The translations under genes were made by a program, and so were the position numbers. The notes below the pieces were generated by a model that was not told where the DNA came from, did not search any database, and saw only the letters and a list, made by a program, of their open reading frames with translations. 64,000 bases of DNA from UBA8190 sp003453695. GTDB taxonomy: Bacteria > Actinomycetota > Acidimicrobiia > Acidimicrobiales > UBA8190. Numbering within the stretch: the stretch's first letter is position 1; every line of letters begins with the position of its first letter. Shown here piece by piece: positions 8,266 through 16,157 of this stretch. The DNA is taken from contig DAIRBY010000012.1 of NCBI GenBank assembly GCA_036796975.1, forward strand, positions 1 to 64,000, given 5' to 3'.

Positions 8266-8748
8266 TCACGGTTGCCACTGTTCTGCGCGCCGGCGCCACG
8301 GGTTGTCGGTCTCGTCGACGGGCACGGCCACCCGCACGGCCCCGGTCGTCTTCATCTCGCCGTCCACCTGGAGCACGACCTCCAATCCCAGCCATCCGCA
8401 GCCGACCTCGTCGACAGCCACGTGGTCGACCACGCCGACCAGCTCCATGGTGTCGCCGGGGAACACCGAGCCCTTCATGCGGAAGGTGATGCGACCGAGC
8501 CGCCCATGGGGTCCGGTCCAGTCGGTGACGTAGCGCTCGAACCACGCCGCTTGGTTGGGCGTGTTGAGGAAGATGTCGCGCGTCCCGTTGCGCTCCACGG
8601 CGAAATCCTTGTCGTGGTGCATGGGCCGCCAGTCCCTGCTCGCCAGGGCCCCGAGCACGACCGTGGTGGCGGTGACCGGATGGCGCAGCACCGGAAGCGC
8701 ATCGCCCTTCGCCACAGAACCGAGAAGGAGCCTGGGCCCCGTCGTCAC
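8266..8748 (-). CDS. MaoC-like enoyl-CoA hydratase subunit
   Basis: A 160-residue hot-dog-fold protein with the hydratase-2 catalytic segment SRDWRPMHHDKDFA (an Asp and a His four to five residues later). It would hydrate an enoyl-CoA. Its GTG start overlaps the stop of the preceding MaoC/FAS1-dehydratase-like gene, so the two are probably the two halves of one heteromeric hydratase, as in the ChsH1/ChsH2 pair of steroid side-chain degradation. Confidence 0.82.
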   Translation of the reverse strand: MTTGPRLLLGSVAKGDALPVLRHPVTATTVVLGALASRDWRPMHHDKDFAVERNGTRDIFLNTPNQAAWFERYVTDWTGPHGRLGRITFRMKGSVFPGDTMELVGVVDHVAVDEVGCGWLGLEVVLQVDGEMKTTGAVRVAVPVDETDNPWRRRAEQWQP

Positions 8749-9254
8749 CGCTCGGCCCTCCGGTAGCCGAAGCCGGTGTAGCTCTCGGTGGCCACCCGAT
8801 CACCATGTTGGTTCCGGTACTCGACGTCGATGACCCAGAACCGGCCCGTGCCCAGCTTGGTCGTCTTCTCCTCGCTCACCGACCGCAGCACCTGGTGGGT
8901 GCGCAGCCGGTCGCCGATGCGGACCGGCTCGTAGAAGACCACGGTGTTCTCGGTCATGACCGCCTCGGGCAGGCCCAGGCGCTCCTTCAGGTCGAAGTGG
9001 ACCTGCAGGGGAAGGCGAGCCTGGGTGCGTCCCGGCGCCCAGTGGTGGGGACGGAACCACACCGACACCATGGTGGGTGGGGCGATGGGCCCGTCGGTGA
9101 GCTCGGCGGCCGCCTCGTCGTCCCAGAAGAGCGGGTTCCCGTTCTCGACCGAGGCACAGGATGTCCAGATGTAGCCCTGCTCGACGGGGAACTCCCCTTC
9201 CTCTTCGTACTGGGCCACGCCCACCATCTCGGGCAACCCGGCGGGGAGGCTCAT
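8745..9254 (-). CDS. MaoC/FAS1-type dehydratase N-terminal-like subunit
   Basis: A 169-residue hot-dog protein of the FAS1_DH_region/MaoC-N type (residues like VGVAQYEEEGEFPVEQGYIWTSC, NPLFWDDE and PPTMVSVWFRPHHW). It lacks the hydratase catalytic D-H pair, so it should act as the structural half of a heteromer with the next gene. ATGA overlaps link it to the CoA-transferase gene upstream, and a GTGA overlap links it to the MaoC gene downstream. Confidence 0.8.
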   Translation of the reverse strand: MSLPAGLPEMVGVAQYEEEGEFPVEQGYIWTSCASVENGNPLFWDDEAAAELTDGPIAPPTMVSVWFRPHHWAPGRTQARLPLQVHFDLKERLGLPEAVMTENTVVFYEPVRIGDRLRTHQVLRSVSEEKTTKLGTGRFWVIDVEYRNQHGDRVATESYTGFGYRRAER

Positions 9255-10435
9255 GCCACGACGCCGGTGCGTACCAGGGCGGCGACGCGCTCGGGCAAGA
9301 GACCGGCCCCGACGAGCAGCTCGGCGGCCTGACTCTCGCCTGGGGGCAGGGTCACCTGCTCGGGCAGCGGGTCCATCCCGGCCAGGACGGCGCCCACCTG
9401 CCGCCGGAGGCGGCCGGCGGCGTCGGCCGCCTCCACGAAGGCCCGGCGCCTCGCCAGGTGGGGGTCGGCAGCCACCTCCTCGACCTCGAGCACGGGAGCG
9501 ACACAGCTGTCGGCACCGGCCAGCTCCTGCACCCATTCGTCTCGGCTGCGGCCGAGGAAGGCTGCGGCCAGAGCGGCGCGCAACTCGTCCTGGCACCCGT
9601 CGTCGTACTGCTTGTCGACCCACTCCTCGCAGCCGAGGGCGGCGCACACGTTGGCGAAGAACTTGGGCTCGATGGCGGCCAGCGCCACGTGTTTGGCGTC
9701 GGCCGTGGCGTAGACGCCGTAGCAGGCGTAGCGGCCCGACAGCACGTCGTGACCCGGGCGCACGGCGGCGCCCTCCCACAGGTGCTCCTCGAGCTGGAGC
9801 GACATGAGCCACAGCACGCCGTCGGCGACGGCGACGTCGAGATAGGCGCCCTCGCCGCTGTGCGCCCGGCGCACCAGGGCGGCGCACACCGCCAGGGCGG
9901 CGTGCAGCCCGCCGGCGGCGGCATCGGCGACGGTGGCGCCCGGAAGCGGCGGACGGCCCGAGGTGGTCGGCTCGCTCATGGCCAGGTACCCGCCCACCGC
10001 CAGGTAGTCGAGGTCGTGGCCCGCCCACGAGGAGCGAGCACCTGTCTGCCCGTAGCCGCTCGTGGACACGTAGACGATGCCCGGGTTGTCGGCGCGCACC
10101 GCCTCGTAGCCGATGCCGAGCCGGTCGACCACGCCCGGTCGGAAGCTCTCCACCACCACATCGGCGCGCTGGGCCAGCGCCAAGAACGCCTGGCGCCCGT
10201 CCTCGTGGCGCAGGTCGAGGGAGATGCGCCGCGTCCCCCGCCCCCCGGCGTAGGCGAAGGCGGGAGGAGTGACGGCCTGCGGGCCCCGTCCCGGCACCGG
10301 CCCCACCTTGACCACGTCGGCCCCGTAGTCGGCGAGGAGCCGGGTGCAGCGCGCCGCGGGGCCCACGGTGGAGAGGTCGAGCACGCGCAGTCCACCGAGC
10401 AGCCCACTGGGTCGGCGGTCGCCGTCGCCGTGCAC
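9251..10435 (-). CDS. CaiB/BaiF family (class III) CoA-transferase or 2-methylacyl-CoA racemase
   Basis: A 394-residue class III CoA-transferase. It begins with GGLRVLDLSTVGPAARCTRLLADYGADVVKV and contains RADVVVESFRPGVVDRLG and GHDLDYLAVGG. The last holds the conserved Asp that acts as nucleophile in transferases or as base in alpha-methylacyl-CoA racemases (GHDINY-like). Within an operon of acyl-CoA dehydrogenases and hydratases, racemisation of a 2-methyl branched acyl-CoA or CoA activation of an acid are both plausible. The start is GTG, 4 bases after the dehydrogenase stop. Confidence 0.85.
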   Translation of the reverse strand: MHGDGDRRPSGLLGGLRVLDLSTVGPAARCTRLLADYGADVVKVGPVPGRGPQAVTPPAFAYAGGRGTRRISLDLRHEDGRQAFLALAQRADVVVESFRPGVVDRLGIGYEAVRADNPGIVYVSTSGYGQTGARSSWAGHDLDYLAVGGYLAMSEPTTSGRPPLPGATVADAAAGGLHAALAVCAALVRRAHSGEGAYLDVAVADGVLWLMSLQLEEHLWEGAAVRPGHDVLSGRYACYGVYATADAKHVALAAIEPKFFANVCAALGCEEWVDKQYDDGCQDELRAALAAAFLGRSRDEWVQELAGADSCVAPVLEVEEVAADPHLARRRAFVEAADAAGRLRRQVGAVLAGMDPLPEQVTLPPGESQAAELLVGAGLLPERVAALVRTGVVA

Positions 10436-10439
10436 GGGC

Positions 10440-11621
10440 TCAGAAGTTCTTGGGGAGCCCGAGCTTGCGCCGGGCGATGATGTTCTTCTGGATCTCCGAG
10501 GCGCCGCCCCCGATGGTGTCGATGACGGTGTAGCGGTAGGTGGACTCGGCCCGGCCGCCCATGGGAGCGCCGGGGGTGTGCACCCGTAGCTGTGATCCCG
10601 GCCCGGCCACGTCCATGGAGGCGTCGGCGACCCGCTTGGACAGCTCGGTGGCGTACAGCTTGTACTCCGACGCCTCGGTGGTGGGCGCGGCGCCCCCCTT
10701 GGCCGAGGCGTTCACGAAGCGCAGACCGAGCACCCGTGCCACCTCCGCCTGCGTCGCCAGGCGGGCCAGACGCCGGCGAACGACGGGGTCGTCTCTCAAC
10801 GGCGCCCCGTCGCGCCGGGCCCCGGCCACGTAGGCGCACAGCAGCTCGAGGCGCTGGGCGATGGGCGAGAAGGTGAACATGGTGAAGCGTTCCAGGTCGA
10901 GGGCCTCGGAGATGTACTGGAACCCCCTGTTGACCTCGCCGACGACGTAGTCGTCGGACACCCACACGTCGTCGAGGTACACCTCGTTGGTGCGCTCGTC
11001 GCCCATGGTCCAGATGGGCTTCACCGTGATGCCGGGATGGTCGAGGGGGACGAGGAACAGGGTGATGCCGAAGTGCTTGGGGGCTTCAGGGTCTGTTCGG
11101 GCGCCCACCCAGTACCACTCGGCGAAGTGGGCCGAGGTGGTCCAGGTCTTCTGGCCGTTGAGCATCCACCCGTCGCCGTGGCGCACCGCCCGCAGCTGCA
11201 TGCTGGCGGCGTCGGACCCGGCGTTGGGCTCGGAGTAGCCCACGGCGAACTCGACCTCGTTGCGGAGGATCTTGGGCAGGAACTCAGCCTTGAGCTTCTC
11301 GCTGCCGTGGCGGATGAGGGTCTTGCCGATGATGCCGACCCCCTTGCCGATCTGCGGTCCCCCCCGGCGGGCCAGCGACTCGTTGAGCAGGTGCTCGTAG
11401 ACCCCGTCGCCCTCCTGGCCGCCGTGTTCCTTGGGCCAGGTGATGCCCAGCCATCCCCGCCGGCCCAGCTCGGCCAGGAAGGCCCGGCGCCCGGGGGTGT
11501 CCACGATCTGGGCCATGTTCTCCCGGGTGACGTCGAACACCTCGGGGTCGTCGTGCTCGTCGAGGAAGCGCTCCACCTCCTGCACGAAGGACAACTGCTC
11601 GGCTGAGAACTCGAAGTCCAT
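10440..11621 (-). CDS. Acyl-CoA dehydrogenase, FadE29/ChsE-like
   Basis: A 393-residue flavin dehydrogenase. It has the N-terminal MDFEFSAEQLSFVQEVERFL, the FAD/substrate segment VGYSEPNAGSDAASMQ, LNGQKTWTT, and the C-terminal IGGGASEIQKNIIARRKLGLP. It is complete and apparently catalytic. First gene of the minus operon; the ATG is preceded by a purine-rich stretch. The adjacent operator and -10-like TACCAT (11680-11675, minus) suggest TetR-type control shared with the divergent operon. Size and order resemble FadE29 of the mycobacterial igr operon. The substrate is inferred, not shown. Confidence 0.88.
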   Translation of the reverse strand: MDFEFSAEQLSFVQEVERFLDEHDDPEVFDVTRENMAQIVDTPGRRAFLAELGRRGWLGITWPKEHGGQEGDGVYEHLLNESLARRGGPQIGKGVGIIGKTLIRHGSEKLKAEFLPKILRNEVEFAVGYSEPNAGSDAASMQLRAVRHGDGWMLNGQKTWTTSAHFAEWYWVGARTDPEAPKHFGITLFLVPLDHPGITVKPIWTMGDERTNEVYLDDVWVSDDYVVGEVNRGFQYISEALDLERFTMFTFSPIAQRLELLCAYVAGARRDGAPLRDDPVVRRRLARLATQAEVARVLGLRFVNASAKGGAAPTTEASEYKLYATELSKRVADASMDVAGPGSQLRVHTPGAPMGGRAESTYRYTVIDTIGGGASEIQKNIIARRKLGLPKNF

Positions 11622-11658
11622 CGGCCCTGTCCCGGCCCCTTCCCGCCCCTTCGGCGTT

Positions 11659-11675
11659 TCTGACTGACCGTCAGA
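11659..11675. promoter_or_regulatory. Palindromic operator between divergent lipid operons
   Basis: TCTGAC-TGACC-GTCAGA is a perfect 6+5+6 inverted repeat. It sits between the minus-strand operon (start 11621) and the plus-strand operon (start 11700), next to a minus-strand TACCAT and upstream of a plus-strand TAGCAT -10-like box. The core resembles the palindrome found at the TetR gene at 40 kb, so the same or a related regulator may bind both. Confidence 0.6.
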
Positions 11676-11685
11676 TGGTAGTGGC

Positions 11686-11691
11686 TAGCAT
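11686..11691 (+). promoter_or_regulatory. Putative -10 box (TAGCAT) of a leaderless transcript
   Basis: TAGCAT lies 8 bases before the ATG at 11700, with CTGACC inside the operator at 11664-11669 as a possible -35 (16-base spacer). A repressor bound to the palindrome would cover the -35 region. Confidence 0.45.
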
Positions 11692-11699
11692 GTCCCCCC

Positions 11700-13118
11700 A
11701 TGCGAGGCATCCTCTCCGCCGCCGGTTACGTCCCCTTCCGCCGCCTGCGGCGCTCGGCGGTCCCCGAGCTGCTCGGGACGGGCGGGGGCAAGGGCACCCG
11801 GTCGGTCGCCTCCCACGACGAGGACACCACCACCATGGGCCTCGAGGCGGCCCGCCTGGCGCTCGGTTCCGTGCCGGCGGCGGCACCGTCGGCACTGTGG
11901 TTCAGCACCCCCGCTCCGGCGTACGCCGACAAGACCAACGCCACGGCCATCCACGCCGCCCTGCGCCTGCCGGCCGAGGTGGCCGCCTTCGACCTCGGTG
12001 GCGGACTGCGCTCGGGACCGGGCGCGCTCGCCGCGGCGCTGTCGGCAGCGGGGAGCACGCTCGTCGTCCTGGCCGACCAACGCGACGGACTGCCGGGCGG
12101 CCCCGACGAGTCCTTCGGCGGCGACGCAGCGGCCTGCTTCCTCGTCGGCGAGGACGGGCCCGGGGCTCCCGTCATCGCCGAGATGGTGGGGAGCGCTTCC
12201 GCCACGGACGAGTTCACCGACCGCTGGCGCAGTCCGGGCGAACGCCGGTCCAAGGTGTGGGAGGAGCGCTTCGGCGAGACCCGGTACCTGCCGCTCGGGC
12301 GCGACGCCTGGAGCCGGGCCCTCAAGGCCGCCGCTGTCGAGGCCGGCGACGTGAACCGGGTCGTCGTCACCTCCATGCACGGCCGGGCCGCCAAGGCGGT
12401 CGCCGCCAAGCTGGGCGTGGGCGAGGGCGCCGTGGTCGACGACTTCTCCGCCACCGTGGGCCAGGCCGGCGCCGCCCATCCTGGGCTCGTGCTCGCCTCG
12501 GTCCTCGAGCAGGCCCGGCCGGGGGAGACCATCGCCCTCGTCCACCTGGCCGACGGCGCCGACGTCATGGTGCTGCGCACCACAGAGGCCATCGGCACCT
12601 GGACGTCGGTGCGCCCCGTGGCCGAGCAGGTGGAGAACGGCGGCGATCTCCCCTACGGAAAGTTCCTGTCGTGGCGGGGGATGCTCAACCCGGAGCCGCC
12701 CCGGCGGCCCGAGCCCCTGCGGGTACAGTCGCCGCCGGCGTGGCGGGCCGAGGACTGGAAGTTCGCCTTCGTAGGGTCGAAGGACCGCTCGAGCGGCGCC
12801 ATCCATCTCCCGCCGTCGCGGGTGTCGATGCAGGGTGGAGCCGTCGACGACATGGAGCCGATCTCCCTGGCCGGCACCCCGGGCACCATCGCCACCTTCA
12901 CCATCGACCGCATCGCCTACTCCCCCAGCCCCCCCATCGTCTTCGCCGTGGTGGACTTCGACGGCGGCGGTCGGTACCCGGTGGAGCTGACCGACGTCGA
13001 CGCCGACGACCTGAAGATCGGCGACCGGGTGGAGATGACCTTCCGACGGCTCTACAGCGCCGACGGCATTCACGACTACTTCTGGAAGGCGCGCCCCATC
13101 CGAGCGCGCCGCGGCTGA
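11700..13118 (+). CDS. HMG-CoA-synthase/KAS III-like protein fused to DUF35 OB-fold domain
   Basis: 472 residues. Residues 1-330 form a thiolase-superfamily fold of the HMG-CoA synthase/KAS III type (GYVPFRRLRR, SVASHDEDTTTMGLEAARLAL, FDLGGGLRSGPGAL, DDFSATVGQAGAAHPGLVLASVLEQARPGE). Residues about 340-472 are a DUF35 OB-fold domain (FAFVGSKDRSSGAIHLPP...GTIATFTIDRIAYSPSPP). The position normally holding the nucleophilic Cys is Leu (GLRSG), so the N-terminal half may not do Claisen chemistry by the usual route. Thiolase-like/DUF35 pairs act as retro-aldolases in steroid side-chain degradation. First gene of an operon with a thiolase and an SDR. Confidence 0.8.
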   Translation: MRGILSAAGYVPFRRLRRSAVPELLGTGGGKGTRSVASHDEDTTTMGLEAARLALGSVPAAAPSALWFSTPAPAYADKTNATAIHAALRLPAEVAAFDLGGGLRSGPGALAAALSAAGSTLVVLADQRDGLPGGPDESFGGDAAACFLVGEDGPGAPVIAEMVGSASATDEFTDRWRSPGERRSKVWEERFGETRYLPLGRDAWSRALKAAAVEAGDVNRVVVTSMHGRAAKAVAAKLGVGEGAVVDDFSATVGQAGAAHPGLVLASVLEQARPGETIALVHLADGADVMVLRTTEAIGTWTSVRPVAEQVENGGDLPYGKFLSWRGMLNPEPPRRPEPLRVQSPPAWRAEDWKFAFVGSKDRSSGAIHLPPSRVSMQGGAVDDMEPISLAGTPGTIATFTIDRIAYSPSPPIVFAVVDFDGGGRYPVELTDVDADDLKIGDRVEMTFRRLYSADGIHDYFWKARPIRARRG

Positions 13119-13137
13119 CAGACAGGAGGCGACAGCG

Positions 13138-14328
13138 GTGGCATCGCACGGCATCAAGGACCGGGTGGCGATCATCGGCATGGGGTGCACGCCCTTCGGC
13201 GAGCACTGGGACAAGGACGTGGACGACCTGATCGTCGACGCCTCCATGGACGCCTTCAGCTCGGCGGGGGTGACCAAGGACGACGTCGACGCCTACTGGA
13301 TCGGCACAGCCACCTCGGGCTCGAGCGGCATGACCCTGGCCCGCCCCCTCCAGATCCAGGGCAAGCCGGTGACCCGGGTGGAGAACTTCTGCGCCACCGG
13401 CTCCGAGGCCCTCCGGGCCGCCGCCTACGCCGTGGCGTCGGGCGCCTACGACATGGCCATGGCGGTGGGGGCAGAGAAGCTGAAGGACGGCGGATATCAG
13501 GGCATCGCCTCGCCCAAGCCGGCCGGTGACGGCACCGCCCGGACGCTCACGGCGGCGGCCATGTACTCGATGATCGTCCCCGCGTATGCCAAGAAGTACG
13601 GGCTCGACGAGGACCAGGTCATGGACGTCCTCGCCGCCATCGCCACCAAGAACCACGCCAACGGGGCGGTGAACCCCCGAGCCCAGTTCAAAAAGGCGGT
13701 CTCCAAGCAGACCGTGCTGTCGGCGCCGCGCCTGGCCGGCCGTCTCGGCGTGTTCGACTGCGCCGGGGTCGCAGACGGGGCGGCGGCCGCCATCGTGGTG
13801 CGTGCCGAGGACGCCTTGGGCTACACGGACAAGCCGCTCTACATCAAGGCGTTCGCCGTCTCCACCGGCACCGGGTCGGGTCTCATCGACCCCGACTACG
13901 ACTACACCCACTTCCCCGAGTGCGAGGCGGCCGCCAACGACGCCTACGCCCAGGCCGGGGTCACCGACCCCCGCCACCAGCTGGCCATGGCCGAGGTGCA
14001 CGACTGCTTCACCCCCACCGAGATGGTGCTCATGGAGGACCTGGGCTTCGCCGAGCGGGGCACGGCCTGGAAGGAAGAGCTGGCGGGCACCTTCGACCGC
14101 GACGGCGAGCTCCCCGTGAACCCCGACGGCGGGCTCAAGAGCTTCGGCCACCCGGTCGGCGCGTCGGGGCTGCGCATGGTGTTCGAGTGCTGGCTCCAGC
14201 TGCGCAAGGAGGCCACGCCCGAGCGCCAGATCACCACAGACCGCACCCTGGCGCTCACCCACAACCTGGGCGGCTACCCGGGCGAGATGGTGTCGCTGGT
14301 GTCGATCCTCGGCAGCGAGCTGGGCTGA
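13138..14328 (+). CDS. Thiolase (SCP-x-type acetyl-CoA acyltransferase)
   Basis: A 396-residue thiolase of the SCP-x/lipid-transfer type. The nucleophile is Cys85 in VENFCATGSEALRAA. The catalytic histidine lies in GLKSFGHPVGASGLRM, and the C-terminal HNLGGYPGEM replaces the CxG of classical thiolases. It would cleave a 3-oxoacyl-CoA to a shortened acyl-CoA, or together with a DUF35 partner catalyse a retro-aldol cleavage. Starts at GTG after an AGGAGG-like sequence; 19 bases follow the DUF35 fusion gene, and an SDR follows with a 4-base overlap. Confidence 0.88.
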   Translation: MASHGIKDRVAIIGMGCTPFGEHWDKDVDDLIVDASMDAFSSAGVTKDDVDAYWIGTATSGSSGMTLARPLQIQGKPVTRVENFCATGSEALRAAAYAVASGAYDMAMAVGAEKLKDGGYQGIASPKPAGDGTARTLTAAAMYSMIVPAYAKKYGLDEDQVMDVLAAIATKNHANGAVNPRAQFKKAVSKQTVLSAPRLAGRLGVFDCAGVADGAAAAIVVRAEDALGYTDKPLYIKAFAVSTGTGSGLIDPDYDYTHFPECEAAANDAYAQAGVTDPRHQLAMAEVHDCFTPTEMVLMEDLGFAERGTAWKEELAGTFDRDGELPVNPDGGLKSFGHPVGASGLRMVFECWLQLRKEATPERQITTDRTLALTHNLGGYPGEMVSLVSILGSELG

Positions 14329-15221
14329 GCGACTCCTTTCTCGACCAGCGCGCCGGGCTGGCGGCCAAGGTCGCCGTCGTCACCGGCGGCGGCGGGGGGC
14401 TGGGCCGGGCTTCAGCCCTCGACCTGGCCGCCGCAGGCTGCTCCCTGGCGTTGGCAGACCTCGACGCCGCTGCGCTCGCCGCCACCGCCGCCGAGGCCCG
14501 GGCCATGGGGGCGGACGTCGTCACCGCCGCCATCGACGTGCGGGAGCCGGACGCACTGGCGGGGTTCTTCGGCCAAGTCGACGAGCACTTCGGTCGACTG
14601 GACATCCTCGTCAACGTGGTCGGCGGCACCTTCCGGGCCGCCTTCACCGACGTGTCGGCCAAGGGCCGCGACACGCTGGTGCGTACCAACTTCACCTGGG
14701 TGGTCGAGTCGACGCAGCTGGCCGCCCGGCGCATGGCGGCCGGCGGCCGCGGAGGGAGTATCGTCATGCTCACCTCCATCGAGGCCCACCGGGCTGCTCC
14801 CGGCTTCGCCGTCTACGCGGCGATGAAGGCGGCGCTGGCGCACCTGGCCCGGTCCTTGGCCGTGGAGCTCGGCCCCGCCGGGATCCGTGTCAACTGCGTC
14901 GCTCCCGACTTCGTGCCCACCGAGGGCCTCAACGAGGTGGCGAGCACGGCCGGCTCGGGCTCGGCCCGGGCGGCGCGCTCGGCGTCGGACCCGGGTGACG
15001 CGCTCACCATCCCGCTCGGTCGCAAGGGACGGCCCGAGGACGTGGGCAGCTGCGTGCTGTTCCTCGCTTCGGACCTCTCGGGCTACATCACGGGGACGAC
15101 CCTCCATCCCGACGGCGGGGTGCTGGCCTCCTCGGGGTGGTGGCGGTGGCCGGAGGAGGGCTTCATGGCCCGGCCTCCGGCGTGGGTCCTCGACCAGCTC
15201 GAGGGTCGTCCCGAAGACTGA
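14325..15221 (+). CDS. Short-chain dehydrogenase/reductase with putative CTG start
   Basis: A Rossmann SDR of about 298 residues. The cofactor motif is VVTGGGGGLGRA, followed by an Asp after beta-2 (LADLD) suggesting NAD(H). Next come the NVVGG segment (NNAG variant) and the catalytic Ser (LTSIEA), Tyr and Lys (YAAMK). It probably oxidises a 3-hydroxyacyl-CoA or a related alcohol in the same pathway. No ATG, GTG or TTG lies upstream of the cofactor motif in frame; CTG at 14325 overlaps the thiolase stop as CTGA and is the likely start. Confidence 0.85.
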   Translation: MSDSFLDQRAGLAAKVAVVTGGGGGLGRASALDLAAAGCSLALADLDAAALAATAAEARAMGADVVTAAIDVREPDALAGFFGQVDEHFGRLDILVNVVGGTFRAAFTDVSAKGRDTLVRTNFTWVVESTQLAARRMAAGGRGGSIVMLTSIEAHRAAPGFAVYAAMKAALAHLARSLAVELGPAGIRVNCVAPDFVPTEGLNEVASTAGSGSARAARSASDPGDALTIPLGRKGRPEDVGSCVLFLASDLSGYITGTTLHPDGGVLASSGWWRWPEEGFMARPPAWVLDQLEGRPED

Positions 15222-15242
15222 CGATGGGCGCACCGGTGTGTG

Positions 15243-15260
15243 CCGGGCGCAGCCGCCCGG
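15243..15260. terminator. Hairpin between convergent genes
   Basis: CCGGGCG-CAGC-CGCCCGG forms a 7-bp G+C stem with a 4-base loop, 22 bases after the SDR stop and 15 bases from the stop of the convergent small gene. It has no U tract, so it would act as a bidirectional or factor-assisted terminator at best. Confidence 0.4.
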
Positions 15261-15275
15261 GCGCCGGTGGTCGGA

Positions 15276-15425
15276 TCAGTGCCCGGTGGCCAAGCCGATG
15301 GCGACGGCGAGGACGATGGGTCCCACCACGGTGCCGAAGATGACGCCCACGACGATGCCGACGGCGAGCTTTCCGACCTTCACCAGCTGTTCGCGCTCTC
15401 GTTGCACCACGTCCGGATCGGCCAT
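15276..15425 (-). CDS. Small single-span membrane protein
   Basis: A 49-residue protein: a charged N-terminus (ADPDVVQREREQLVKVGK) followed by one long Val/Gly-rich membrane helix ending in GLATGH. The start is set by a strong GGGAGGAG sequence 5 bases before the ATG; an upstream ATG at 15446 has no such signal. I do not recognise a family, and the function is unknown. Confidence 0.55.
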   Translation of the reverse strand: MADPDVVQREREQLVKVGKLAVGIVVGVIFGTVVGPIVLAVAIGLATGH

Positions 15426-15527
15426 CGTCTCCTCCCGGCGACTCATGTCGGCGGCCTCACCGTAGCGTCGCCCGTCACGGGGTGACCATCGGCGCACCGT
15501 CGCCGGTGGCGTCGCCGCGCCGCCCGC

Positions 15528-16022
15528 TCAGCCGCCGCCGGGGAGCGCCCTGATGGCGTCGCTCACCGCCGCCACGAGCTGGGCGGGCGGGGCCGGCTTG
15601 CGCAGCCAGCGAAAGACCTTCGATCCCACCGACCGCTCGACCTCGGCCGGTGAGTAGAACTCGAAGGCCGAGTAGATGACGACCGCCGGCGGGGGCGGGT
15701 CGATCTGGTGCAAAAGGGAGATCCCGTCGCGTCGGGGCATGTGGAGGTCCAGGACCAGCACGTCGATGGGCCGATCGAGGAGCACCGACAGCGCTGCCTC
15801 CCCGTCGGCGGCCTGCAGGCACTCGTGGCCCTCGAGCCCGAGGATCTCGGAGAGTGTGTCGCGCAGCGACGCATCGTCCTCGGCGATGAGCACCACCCGG
15901 GCCCCGACGGGTGGCTTCCCGGGCTCCGGGCGTGACGCCGCCGTGGGATCAGGTGGGGGCGAACGCCGGGGCGCCGTCGAATCGCGCTCGTGACTGTCTT
16001 CGAGGACCACCGCCATGGCCAT
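15528..16022 (-). CDS. Single-domain response regulator (CheY-like receiver)
   Basis: 164 residues. A disordered Pro/Ser-rich N-terminal 40 residues is followed by a receiver domain with the acidic pair in VLIAEDDASLRD, the phosphoryl-accepting Asp in DVLVLDLHMP, a conserved Ser/Thr-position residue in VVIYSAFE, and Lys in LRKPAPP. No output domain is present, so it signals by protein contact or in a phosphorelay. No kinase is adjacent; the CheB/CheR-PAS and RsbW-like genes are 11 kb away. GGGAGAGAG precedes the ATG. Confidence 0.85.
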   Translation of the reverse strand: MAMAVVLEDSHERDSTAPRRSPPPDPTAASRPEPGKPPVGARVVLIAEDDASLRDTLSEILGLEGHECLQAADGEAALSVLLDRPIDVLVLDLHMPRRDGISLLHQIDPPPPAVVIYSAFEFYSPAEVERSVGSKVFRWLRKPAPPAQLVAAVSDAIRALPGGG

Positions 16023-16144
16023 CGGCTCTCTCCCGCCCTACGTCCCGCCTACCGGACTCGCCGGCAGCCTATCCCGCCCCTCGGTCCGGGGCGCCAGCCG
16101 GCCGGCGTCGAAACGGCGGCGGGACAGCAGCCGGCGCCGATCGT

Positions 16145-16150
16145 TATGTT
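16145..16150 (+). promoter_or_regulatory. Putative -10 box (TATGTT) of a leaderless transcript
   Basis: TATGTT ends 7 bases before the GTG at 16158 and overlaps an alternative ATG at 16146. This favours the GTG as the true start of the acyl-CoA dehydrogenase gene. No convincing -35 is visible. Confidence 0.4.
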
Positions 16151-16157
16151 GGTCGCC

